Below, one piece after another: positions 1 to 12,300 of a stretch of DNA of 64,000 nt. Numbering within the stretch: position 1 is the first letter of the stretch; the number at the start of each line of letters is the position of its first letter. The stretch comes from Corallococcus coralloides DSM 2259. Lineage in GTDB: Bacteria > Myxococcota > Myxococcia > Myxococcales > Myxococcaceae. The position numbers and the translations under genes are program-made. Where the stretch lies: the NCBI RefSeq assembly GCF_000255295.1, contig NC_017030.1, forward strand, positions 3,162,001 to 3,226,000, in the 5' to 3' direction. The notes below the pieces were generated by a model that saw nothing but the letters and a program-made list of their open reading frames with translations, had not been told where the DNA came from and did not search any database.

Positions 1-307
1 GCGCTGCGCCTCCGGCACGTCCGAGAGGTCCACGAGCCCCAGGGGCAGCGGACTGTCGGAGTGGATGCGTTGGACTGGCTCTCCTTCCACCTGGGTGAAG
101 GTGGTGCGCAGGGCATCGTGTCGGCGCACGACTTCCTGCAGCGCACGCTCCAGCACTTCCGTGCGCAGGTGGCCCTCGAGCCGGACGGCGACGGGCACGT
201 TGTAGAGCGGGCTGCCCGGTTCGAGCTGATCAATGAGCCACAGCCGCTGCTGGGCGAAGGACAACGGCAGCGGACCGTCATGCGAGACGCGGGTGAGCCG
301 CGAAGTG
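1..307 (-). other. Gene 3 module 9: start of C domain (cut by window edge)
   Basis: About 100 residues. The first C motif (SFAQQRLWLIDQLEPG, followed by SPLYNVPVAVRLEG) is encoded at about 200-265. This C domain is the same subtype as the C of the Val module that ends gene 1 and differs from the other internal C domains of gene 3. The A domain lies outside the window, so a Val prediction would rest only on that resemblance. Confidence 0.85.
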
Positions 308-3300
308 CTGGTGCGGGTCAGCCCTGTCAGACGACTCGCGAGCGCCTCCACGGTGGGGGACTCGAAGAGCGTGCGCAGGGGGAGTTCCAAGTTGAACTCC
401 GCGCGGACGCGCGACACCACCTGGGTGGCCAGCAGGGAGTGGCCGCCCAGCTCGAAGAACGAGTCCTTCATGCCCACCTGGGGCAGGCGAAGGACTTCGG
501 CCCAGATGGAGGCCAGCTTCGCTTCGACTTCCGTGCGAGGCGCTTCGTAGGTGCTGCCGGACTGTGGCGCCTCCGGCTCCGGCAGGGCCTTGCGGTCGAC
601 CTTGCCGTTGGAGTTGAGAGGCAGGGCCTCCAGCATCACGAAGAGGGTGGGCACCATGTACTCGGGAAGTCCCTGACGCAGATGCGCCTTGAGGGCTTCC
701 ACCTCCAGCGAGGCATTCGCCTTGGGCGTGACGTAGGCGACCAGCCGCTTGTCGGCGGCTTCACCCTTGGCGACGACGACGACATCCTTGAGGCCCGGTG
801 CACGACGGAGGGCGGCTTCGATTTCGCCCAGCTCGATGCGGAAGCCGCGCACCTTCACCTGGAAGTCGATGCGGCCGAGGTACTCCAGGCGCCCGTCCAC
901 GCGGTAACGGACACGGTCACCCGTGCGGTACATGCGGCCACCGGGAGGCCCGTAGGGCTCCGGCACGAAGCGCTCCGCGGTGAGCTCCGGACGCAGCAGG
1001 TAGCCGCGAGCCTGGCCTTCACCGGCGAGGTACAGCTCACCAGCCACGCCCACCGGCACCGGCTGGAGTGAAGCGTCCAGCACGTAGGCCCGCGTGGCGG
1101 GCAACGGGCGGCCAATGAGCGGCACCTCGTCACGGCCGACGAGAGAAGCCGTGGAGTAGGTGGTGTCCTCGGACGGCCCGTAGAGGTTGAAGAGCTTCTG
1201 CACCGTCGGGACGGCGTAGACCTGCTTGGCGAGCGTCTCCGGCAGGGCCTCACCGGCGAGGTTGATGACTCGCACGCTCGGAGGCACCGCACCCAGACGC
1301 AGCAGTTGCGCCATGGCGGAAGGCACGGTGTTGACGAGGGTGACGTGAGAGGCGGTCGGCAGTTCCGCCAGGTGCAGCGCATTGCGAGCCACCACCACCG
1401 CACCACCGCTGCTCAACGGAGCGAAGAGTTCGAAGACGGAGAGGTCGAAGTTGAGGCTCGTCGCAGCGAGCGTCCCCTTCAACTCCTCGGCAGAGAACGT
1501 AGCGAGCGCCCAGTGGAGGAACGTCACGGCATTGCCATGGGAGATGGCGACGCCCTTGGGACGACCGGTGCTGCCGGAGGTGTAGATGAGGTAGGCGAGG
1601 TGGCCCGGGTGGATGTCCACCACAGGCGCCGTCGTCGGCTGCTTCGCCAGCTCCGCGTCCGTGTCGATGCACACCGGAGTGGCGCTGGTCTCAGGCAGAG
1701 CCTGCAAGAGATGCGAGTGGGCGACGAGGGCGGGCCCCTGGGCGTCCTCCAGCAGCCAGCCCAAGCGGTCGCGCGGGTAGCTGGGATCCAACGGCACGTA
1801 GGCGCCACCGGCCTTGAGGATGCCGAGGGCTCCGATGACGAGGTCCTCGGTGCGCTCGACGCACAGGCCGACACGGACTTCGGGCCCGACGCCCAGGCCG
1901 CGCAGACGGTGGGCGAGCTGGTTCGCCTTCGCGTCCAGCTCCCGGTACGTCAGCTGCCGCTCGGGCGTGATGACAGCCAGTGCGTCCGGCGTGCGACGTA
2001 CCTGGGTTTCCACCATCGCGGGGATGCTGGGGGCCTGCGGCACCTGCGCGGCAGGGGGATTCCATTCGACGAGGAGCTGCTGGCGCTCGGAGTCGTTGAG
2101 CAGTGGCAGGTCGCCGAGCCTCGTGTCCGGCTTCTTCGCGATGGCCTCCAGCAACACGCCGAAGTGTCCGGCCATGCGCTGGATGGTCGCCGCGTCGAAC
2201 AGGTCTGTCGCGTACTCCATCGTGCCAACGAATCCATCCCGGCCTTCACGCAGACCCAGGGAGAGGTCGAACTTGGCGAAGTGCGCTTCCAGCGGCAGTG
2301 CCTGGAAGGACAAGCCCGGCAGACGCAGTGCCTCATTCGGCGTGTTCTGCAGGACGAACATGGCCTGGAAGAGGGGGCTGCGGCTCAAGTCGCGCGTGGG
2401 CTGCACGGCTTCCACGAGCTTCTCGAACGGCAGGTGCTGGTGCTCGAAGGCCGCGAAGGTCGTGCCACGCACCTGGGTCAGCAGCTCACGGAACGTCGCG
2501 CGCGGGTTCAGTTGTGCGCGAAGGACGAGCGTGTTGATGAAGAAGCCGATGAGGCCTTCGGTCTCCGCCTGGGTGCGGCCGGCGATGGGCGTCCCCACGC
2601 TGATGTCATCCTGCGCGGAGTAACGCGACAGCAGCACCTGGAATGCTGCCAGCAGCGTCATGAAGGGCGTGGCGCCCTCTCGCTGTGCCAGGGCCTTGAG
2701 CGCGTGAGAGACCTCCGAGGGAATGCGCACCTCCACCGTGGCGCCCCGGTGCGACTGCACGGGCGGACGGGGATGGTCCGTGGGCAAGTCCAACGCCGCG
2801 GGCGCTCCGGAGAGCTGCTGCTTCCAGTAGTGGAGCTGCGCGTCCAGGGCCTCCCCCTGGAGCCAGTTCCGCTGCCACGCCGCGAAGTCCGCGTATTGCA
2901 CCGGCAGGGGCGCGAAAGCCGGTGTGCTGTTTGTGGAGAAGGCCTCGTAGAAGGCCACCATTTCCCGGACGAGCACGCCCATGGACCAGCCGTCGGAGAC
3001 GATGTGGTGCATCGTCACGAGCAGCAGGTGGGAGTCCTCGGCCAGTCGCACCAGTGTGCTGCGCAGCAGCGGGCCCCTGGCGAGGTCGAACGGCCGTCGT
3101 GCTTCCTCGTTGGCCAGTCGTCGCGCCTCTTCTTCCCGGAGGGCATCAGGCCGGGTGGAGAGGTCCACGAGCGACAGCGTCCATCCGCTGGGCGCGTGGA
3201 CGGTCTGGATGGGCTGGTCCTGATGCGCGTGGAAGGTGGTGCGCAGGGCGTCGTGACGGGCAACGAGTGCCTCGAAGGCACGGCGCAGGGCCTCCACGTC

Positions 3301-6300
3301 CAGGTGCCCGGAGAGCTGAAGCGCGGTGGGGAGGTTGTACGACGCGTCCCCAGGCTGGAGCTGATCCAACAGCCACAGCCGCTGCTGCGCGAAGGACAAC
3401 GGCAGCGGACCGTCATGCGAGACGCGGGCAAGCTTCGGGGCCTGGGAGGTCGTGCTCCCGTGTAGCCGCCCGGCGAGCTCCTCCACGGTGGGGGACTCGA
3501 AGAGCGCGCGAAGAGGAAGCTCTACGTTGAACTCCGCGCGGACGCGGGACACCACCTGGGTGGCCAGCAGCGAGTGCCCGCCCAATTCGAAGAACGAGTC
3601 CTTCACGCCCACCTGGGGCAGGCGCAGGACTTCCGCCCAGATGGAGGCCAGCTTCGCTTCGGCTTCCGTCCGGGGCGCTTCGTAGGTGCTGCCGGACTGC
3701 GGTGCCTCCGGCTCCGGCAGGGCCTTGCGGTCGACCTTGCCGTTGGAGTTGAGAGGCAGGGCCTCAAGCACCACGAAGGCGGCGGGCACCATGTACTCAG
3801 GGAGCCCCTGGCGCAGGTGCGCCTTGAGGGCTTCGACTTCCAGCGAGGCATTCGCCTTGGGCGTGACGTAGGCGACCAGCCGCTTGTCGGCGGCTTCACC
3901 CTTGGCGACGACGACGACATCCTTGAGGCCCGGTGCACGACGGAGGGCGGCTTCGATTTCGCCCAGCTCGATGCGGAAGCCGCGCACCTTCACCTGGAAG
4001 TCGATGCGGCCCAGGTACTCCAGACGCCCGTCCAGGCGGTAACGGACGCGGTCACCCGTGCGGTACATGCGGCCGCCGGGAGGACCGTAGAGTTCGGGGA
4101 GGAAGCGCTCCGCGGTGAGTTCCGGACGCAGCAGGTAGCCGCGAGCCTGGCCTTCGCCCGCGAGGTACAGCTCGCCCGCGACACCGACGGGCACCGGCTG
4201 CAACGAAGCGTCCAGCACGTAGGCCCGCGTGGCGGGCAGCGGGCGGCCGATGAGGGGCACTTCGTCACGGTCGACGAGCGAAGCGGTGGAGTAGGTGGTG
4301 TCCTCTGAAGGTCCGTAGAGGTTGTAGAGCTTCTCGACGGTGGGGACCGCGTAGACCTGCTTGGCGAGCGTCTCCGGCAAGGCTTCACCGGCGAGGTTGA
4401 TGACGCGCACGGAAGGCGGCACCGCACCCATGCGCAGCAGCTGCGCCATGGCGGAGGGCACCGTGTTGACGAGGGTGACGTGAGAGGCCGTTGGCAGCTC
4501 CGCCAGATGCAAGGCGTTGCGCGCTACGACGACAGCACCACCACTGCTCAACGGTGCGAAGAGTTCGAAGACCGAGAGGTCAAAGTTGAGGCTCGTCGCA
4601 GCGAGGGTGCCTTTCAGCTCCTCAGGGGTGAACGTCTCCAAGGCCCAGTGGAGGAAGGAGACGGCATTGCCATGGGAAATGGCGACGCCCTTGGGGCGGC
4701 CGGTGCTGCCAGAGGTGTAGATGAGGTAGGCGAGGTGGCCCGGGTGGAGATCCACCACGGGCGCAGTCGTCGGCTGCTTCGTCAGCTCCACATCCGAGTC
4801 GAGGCACACCGGCGTGGCGGTGGTCTCCGGCAAGGCGGAAAGCAGGTGGGAATGCGCCACGAGGGCGGGACCCTGGGCATCCTCCAACAGCCAGCCGAGG
4901 CGCTCACGCGGGTAGCTGGGGTCCAGCGGCACGTAGGCACCACCGGCCTTGAGGATGCCTAGGGCACCAATGACGAGGTCCTCGGTGCGCTCGACGCACA
5001 GGCCGACACGGACTTCGGGACCGACGCCCAGGCCGCGCAGGCGGTGCGCGAGCTGATTGGCCTTCGCGTCCAGTTCCCGGTACGTCAGTTGCCGCTCGGG
5101 CGTGATGACGGCCAGTGCGTCCGGCGTGCGACGCACCTGGGCTTCCACCATCGCGGGGATGCTGGACTCACGTGGCGTCCGTGAGGCTGGCAGGTTCCAA
5201 TCGATGAGGACCTGCTTGCGCTCCATGTCGGTGAGCAGTGGCAGGTCACCCAGTCGGGTGTCCGGCTTCTTGGCAATGGCCTCCAGCAGCACGCCGAAGT
5301 GTCCGGCCATCCGCTGGATGGTCGCCGCGTCGAACAGGTCCGTTGCGTACTCCAGCGTGCCAACGAATCCATCCCGGTCTTCACGCAGACCCAGGGAGAG
5401 ATCGAACTTGGCGAAGTGGGCTTCCAGCGGCAGTGCCTGGAAGGACAGGCCCGGCAGTCGCAGCGCCTCGGTGGGCGTGTTCTGCAGGACGAACATGGCC
5501 TGGAAGAGGGGGCTGCGGCTCAGGTCGCGCGCGGGCTGCACGGCTTCTACGAGCTTCTCGAAGGGCAGGTGCTGATGGTCGTAGGCCGCGAGCGTCGTGC
5601 CTCGCACCTGGGCCAGCAGCTCCCGGAACGTCGCGCGCGGGTTCAGTTGTGCGCGAAGGACCAGGGTGTTGATGAAGAAGCCGATGAGGCCTTCAGTCTC
5701 CGCCTGGGTGCGGCCGGCGATGGGTGAACCCACGCTGACATCGTCCTGCGCCGAGTAGCGGGACAGCAGCACCTGGAACGCCGCCAGCAGCGTCATGAAC
5801 GGCGTGGCGCCTTCTCGCTGCGAGAGGGCCTTGAGCGCGTGAGAGACGTTCTCAGGGATGCGCACCTCCACCGTCGCGCCCCGGTGCGACTGCACGGGCG
5901 GGCGCGGGTGGTCCGTGGGCAGCTCCAACGCCGCGGGCGCTCCGGAGAGCTGCTGCTTCCAGTAGTGGAACTGCGCGTCCAGGGCTTCTCCCTGGAGCCA
6001 GTTCCGCTGCCACGCCGCGAAGTCCGCGTACTGCACCGGCAGGGGCGGGAGCGAAGGTGACTGGCCTGTCGAGATGGCCGCGTAGAAGGTCGCCACTTCC
6101 CGGACGAGCACGCCCATGGACCAGCCGTCGGAGACGATGTGATGCATCGTCACCAGCAACAGGTGTGAGTCCTCGGCCAACCGCACCAACGTGCTGCGCA
6201 GCAGCGGACCCTTGGTGAGGTCGAATGGCCTCCGCGCTTCCTCGTCGGCCATCCGCCGCGCGTCTTCCTCTCGGAGGGCTTCAGGCCGGGCGGAGAGGTC

Positions 6301-9300
6301 CACGAGCGGCAGCGTCCAACCGCCGGGCGCGTGGATGGTCTGGATGGGCTGGTCCTGGTGCTCGTGGAAGGTGGTGCGCAGGGCCTCGTGGCGCTGGACG
6401 AGCGCTTCGAAGGCGCGGCGCAGCGACTCCACGTCCAACTGTCCCGAGAGCTGGAGCGCGGTGGGGATGTTGTACGACGCGTCCCCAGGCTGGAGCTGAT
6501 CCAACAGCCACAGGCGCTGCTGCGCGAAGGACAACGGCCGCGGGCCTTCCGCGTGCGTCTGGGTGAGCGCGGGCAGGTGGAGGTTCGGCGTGGCCGTCTG
6601 GAGCCGCTCCGCGAGCGTGGCGACAGTCGGGGATTCGAAGAGGGCCCGCAGCGGTAGCTCCACACGGAAGGTGGAGCGCACGCGCGAGACGAGCTGGGTG
6701 GCCAGCAGTGAATGACCGCCGAGCGAGAAGAAGTCGTCTTGGACGCCCACGCGCTCCACGCGCAGCACCTGCATGAAGAGGGCTGCGAGCTGCTCCTCGG
6801 TGGGGGTGCGCGGCGCGACGTAGGAGGAGGCGAGCGCGGTGCCCTGGGGCGCGGGCAGGGCCTTGCGGTCCACCTTGCCGTTGGTGTTCAGCGGCAGGGC
6901 CTCCAGCACGAGGAGCGCGGAGGGCACCATGTACTCGGGCAGGTGCTGCTTGAGGAAGGTGCGCACCTCGGTGGAGTCCAGGGACTCTCCCACCTCGGGG
7001 ACGAGATAGGCGACGAGCCGCTTGTCACCGGGGACGTCCTCGCGGGCGAGGACGACGGCTTGATGCACGGCGGGGTGTCCCAGCAGGCAGGATTCGATCT
7101 CGCCCAGCTCGATGCGGAAGCCGCGGACCTTCACCTGGAAGTCCGCACGGCCCAGGTAGTCGAGCATGCCGTCGGCGCGCCAGCGCACCACGTCGCCCGT
7201 ACGGTAGAGGCGTGCACCGGGCGTGGAGGAGAAGGCATCCGGGATGAAGCGATCCGCGGTCAGCTCCGGGCGGTTGAGGTAGCCGCGAGCGACGCCCTCA
7301 CCGCCGATGAAGAGCTCTCCGGCGACGCCGATGGGCACGGGGCGCAACGTGCGGTCCAGCACGTAGACGCGCACATTGGGCAGAGGCCGGCCGATGGTGG
7401 GCGTGGGAGACGCGTCAAAGGCGCAGGCGGTGGCGTCGACGGTGCACTCGGTGGGGCCGTAGACGTTGAAGACGCGTGGGCGCGGTGCCTGGGCCAGGTG
7501 GCGCCAGGTGGCGGGGTCCACGGCCTCACCGCCCACGAGGACGCGGCGGGGGATGGCCTTGCGCTCCAGCAGGCCTTCATCCACCAGCAGGCGCAGGTGC
7601 GCGGGAGAGCAGTCGAGGACGTCCAGTGAGTCCTGGCCGATGCGATTCACCAGCTCGGCCACGTCGGCGCGGGCCTCGTCAGGGACGATGCAGAGGGTGT
7701 GGCCGTCAAGCACCTGGATGAGCTGCTTGACGGAGGCGTCGAAGGAGAGCGGCGCGTTGACGCTGACACGCTCTCCCGGCTGGGCCCCGGCGTGCACCGT
7801 AGACGCAAGCGCGACGCGAAGGTTCAACACGGAGCGGTGCTGAATCATCACGCCCTTGGGACGGCCGGTGCTGCCAGAGGTGTAGATGATGTACGCCAGA
7901 TGCTCCGGCGTGACGGACGTCACCGGAGCGTCCTGGGACTCAAGAGCAAGGTCCGCGGAGTCAGAGTCCAGGCAGAGGGTGTGCGCGGAGTGCGGGGGCA
8001 GCGAGTCGCGCAGGCGCTGCTGGGTGAGCACCACCGGAGCGCCGGTGTCCTGGAGGACGTGGGCAAGCCACTCGCGGGGGTAGCTGGGGTCGATGGGGAC
8101 GTAGGCACCGCCAGCCTTGAGGGCGCCGAGGATGCCAACGAGGGCCTCCACGGAGCGCTCCACGCACAGCACGACGCGCACGTCGGGGCCGACGCCGAGC
8201 TTCACCAGTCGGTGGGCCAGTTGGTTTGCGCGCGTGTCCAGCTCGCGGAAGGTGAGCTGCTCATCGCGGCAGATGACAGCCAGTGCATCCGGGGTGAGAC
8301 GGGCCTGGGCGCTGAAGGCCTCATGGAGGCAAAGGTCTCGGGGGAACTCAGCGCTGGGGCCATTCCAGTCCACGAGGAGCCTCTGGCGCTCCGGAGCAGT
8401 GAGCAGCGGCAGGCTCGCGAGCGTCGCGTCCGGCTGCGTGGCGATGGCCTCCAGCAGCACGCCCAGGTGTCCGGACATGCGCTGGACCGTCGAGGCCTCG
8501 AAGAGGTCCGTTGCGTACGTCAGCAGACCGACGAAGCCCTCGGGCGACTCGCCGAGGGTGAGTGTGAGATCGAACTTGGAGGACCGGGTGTCCACCGGGA
8601 CGCTCTGGAAGGACAGGCCGGACACGCGGAGCGCTTCGGTGGGCGCGTTCTGCAGGGAGAACATCGCCTGGAAGAGCGCGCTGCGGCTCAGGTCGCGCGA
8701 GGGCTGGAGGACCTCCACCAGCTTCTCGAACGGCACGTGCTGATGCTCGTAGGCCGCGAGCGTCGTGCGGCGCACCTGCGCGAGGAACTCACGGAAGGTC
8801 GCCTGCGGCTGCACGTGGGCGCGCAGCACCAGCGTGTTGACGAAGAAGCCGATGAGGCCCTCGGTCTCCGCCTGCGTGCGGCCTGCGATGGGCGTGCCCA
8901 CGCTGATGTCGTCCTGCGTGGAGTAACGCGACAGGAGCAGCTGCCAGGCCGCCAGCAGCACCATGAAGGGCGTCGAGCCTTCACGCTGGGCCAGCGCCTT
9001 CAGGGCCTGGGAAACCTCCAACGGGACGCTCACGTCCACCGTGGCGCCCCGGCGCGACTGCACCGGCGGACGCGGGTGGTCCGTGGGCAGGTCCAGCGCG
9101 GAAGGTGCTCCCCCGAGCTGCTTCTTCCAGTAGCCCAGCTGCGCGTCCAGGGCCTCGCCCTGGAGCCAGCCTCGCTGCCACACGGCGAAGTCCGCGTACT
9201 GCACGGGCAGCGGCGGGAGCGAAGGCCACCGGCCTGTGACGAAGGCTTCGTAGAAGGCCGCCACCTCCCGGACGAGCACGCCCATGGACCAGCCGTCGGA

Positions 9301-12300
9301 GACGATGTGGTGCATCGTCACCAGCAACAGGTGCGAGTCCTGTCCCAGCCGCACCAGCGTGCTTCGCAGCAACGGGCCCGTGGAGAGGTCGAAGGCACGC
9401 CGTGCCTCCGTGGCCGCCGCGCGCTGGGCCTCCTCTTCCCGCCGCGACTCAGGCAGGGACGTCAGGTCGATGAGGGGCAGCTCCCAGCGGGAGGCCTCCT
9501 GGATGCATTGCGACGGCTCCTCCTGCGACGTGGAGAGCGTGGTGCGCAGCGATTCGTGGCGCTCCACCAGTGCTTCGAAGGCGCGGCGCAACGACTCCAG
9601 GTCCACCTGTCCCATCAGCCGGAGCGCCGAGGGGATGTTGTACGAGATGTCTCCCGGCTGGAGCTGATCCAACAGCCACAGGCGCTGCTGGGCGAAGGAC
9701 AGCGGGATGGCGCCTTCGCGCGGCATGGGCCGCAGGGGCGGTGCGCGGAGCCCGGCGGACCGGGCCTCCTCCAGCTTCGGCGCGAGCCCTTCGACCGTGG
9801 GCGCTTCGAAGAGGGCCCGCAGCGGTAGCTCCACACGGAAGGTGGAGCGCACGCGCGAGACGAGCTGGGTGGCCAGCAGCGAGTGGCCTCCCATGGCGAA
9901 GAAGTCGTCCCGCACGCCGATGCGCTCCACACGAAGCACTTCGGCGAAGAGGGTGGCCAGCTGCTCTTCGGTGGCGGTGCGCGGCTCGACGAAGACGGTG
10001 CTCCGAGGCGTGGCCCCCGGCTCTGGCAGGGCCTTCCTATCCACCTTGCCGTTGGCGTTGATGGGCAGTGCGTCCAGCACCACGAAGGCCGACGGCACCA
10101 TGTACTCCGGCAACCGCTGCTTGAGGCCTGCCCGGAGCGTGTCCGGGGTCGGCGAATGGCCCGCGCGCGCGGTGACGTAGCCGATGAGGCGCTTGTCCGC
10201 GCCAGTGCCTCGCGCCACGACCACTGCTTCATTGACGCCCGCGGCGGAGCGCAGCGCGGTCTCGATTTCGCCCAGCTCGAGGCGGAAGCCACGCACCTTC
10301 ACCTGGAGGTCGACACGGCCCAGGAAGTCGAGCGTGCCGTCCTCCCGCCAGCGGGCCTGGTCGCCCGTGCGGTAGAGGCGCTCGCCCGGCGTGGTGGCGA
10401 AGGGGTGGGGAATGAAGCGCTCCGCGGTCAGGTCGGGGCGGTGCAGGTAGCCCCAGGCCAGGCCCTGACCGCCGACGTACACCTCGCCGGCAATGCCCAC
10501 GGGCACCGGGTGCAGGTGCGCGTCGAGCACGTAGACCGTGGAGTTGGAGGGCGGCCGGCCGACGGGGATGGCGCCTTCCACGCGCGAGCCATGTCCCATG
10601 GCGAAGGTGGTGGCGAGGGTGGTGCTCTCCGTGGGGCCGTAGGCGTTGTGGAAGGTGGCGCCTTCGGGGATGCGCGCCAGGTGCTCGCGCACGCGGTCCG
10701 CGGGCAGCACGTCGCCACCGGAGAGAATCTGGCGCACGCCCGCGAGCGCTTCACCCTGGTGCAGGGCCATCTGCTCGAAGAGCGCGGTCGTCAGGAACAG
10801 TGTCGTCACGCCGTGGTGGCGCAACAGCGCGGCCAGCTCCTCCAACAAGAGCGAGTGGGGCGGAGCGAGGACGAGCTTCGAGCCATTCAGCAGCGCGCCC
10901 CAGATTTCGAGCGTGGAGGCGTCGAAGGCGGTGGGGGCGACATGGAGCCAGACCTCGTCCGCGCCGAAGCGCATGAAGGTGCTGCCGACCACCATTCGCG
11001 TGATGCCCCGGTGCGGAATGCAGACGCCCTTGGGGCGGCCGGTGCTCCCGGAGGTGAACATCACGTAGGCCATGGCCTCGCCGTCCACGCGGACGTCGGG
11101 AGCGTGGGTGGGCCGCGTGGCGATGACGTCGCGCTGCGCATCCAGCCAGACGCGAGTGCCGGTGCCGGGCAGCAGGGACGCGAAGGGCTGGTGGGTGACG
11201 ACGAAGTGGACGTCCGCGTCCTCCAGCAGGGACGCAATGCGCTCCACGGGCGCGTTGCGGTCCACGGGGACGTAGGTGGCCCCCACCTTGAGGATGGCGA
11301 GGAGGGCCGTCACCAGCTCGAAGGACCGCTCGACGGCGAGACCGACCCGCGCACCCGGAGCGATGCCGAGCTCGCGCAGGTGGTGGGCCAGTTGGTTCGC
11401 GCGCGCGTCCAACTGCGCATACGTCAGCGTGGCCTCTCCCAGGACGAGGGCGATGGCCTCGGGCGCGCGCTGCGCCTGCCGCGCGAAGTGGACATGGACG
11501 GGGATGTCCGTGGGGCTGGCGACGGTGGTGTCGTTCCACTCCACCAGGATGCGCTGCCGCTCCTCATGGGAGAGGAGGGACAGCTCGGACACGGACTGCT
11601 CGGGCCGGGCGGCCACGGCCTCCAGCAGCGTGAGCAGGTGGCTGCCCATCCGCTCCACGGTGCCGCGCTTGAAGAGGGCGGTGCTGTACTCCAGCGAGCC
11701 CACGAAGCCCTGGGGCGAGTCCTGCATCGCCAGGTTGAGGTCGAACTTGGCCGAGCGCCCTTCGGCGGTGACCTGCTCGAAGGTGAGGCCACGAATGCGC
11801 AGCTCTCCCACCGGGGCGTTCTGGAGGGCGAACATCACCTGGAACAGCGGGCTGCGGCTCGCGTCCCGTACGGGCTGGAGGACCTCCACCAGCTTCTCGA
11901 ACGGCAGGTGCTGGTGTTCGTAGGCCGCCAGCGTCGTGTTTCGCACCTGGGCGAGCAACGTGCGGAACGACTCCTCCGATGCGACGCGGGTGCGCAGGAC
12001 AAGCGTGTTGACGAAGAAGCCGATGAGGCCCTCGGTCTCCGCTTGCGTGCGGCCCGCGATGGGCGAACCCACGGTGATGTCATCCTGCGCCGAGTAGCGC
12101 GACAGCAGCACCTGGAAGGCGGCCAGCAGCACCATGAAAGGCGTGGCGCCTTCACGCTGCGCCAGGGCCTTGAGGGCTTCGGACGTCGCCTGGGGAATCC
12201 GGACGGAGACGGCCGCACCCTGATGGGACTGGATGGCCGGGCGCGGATGGTCGGTGGGTAGCTCCAGTGCGAAAGCCGCGCCCGAGAGCTGCTGCTTCCA

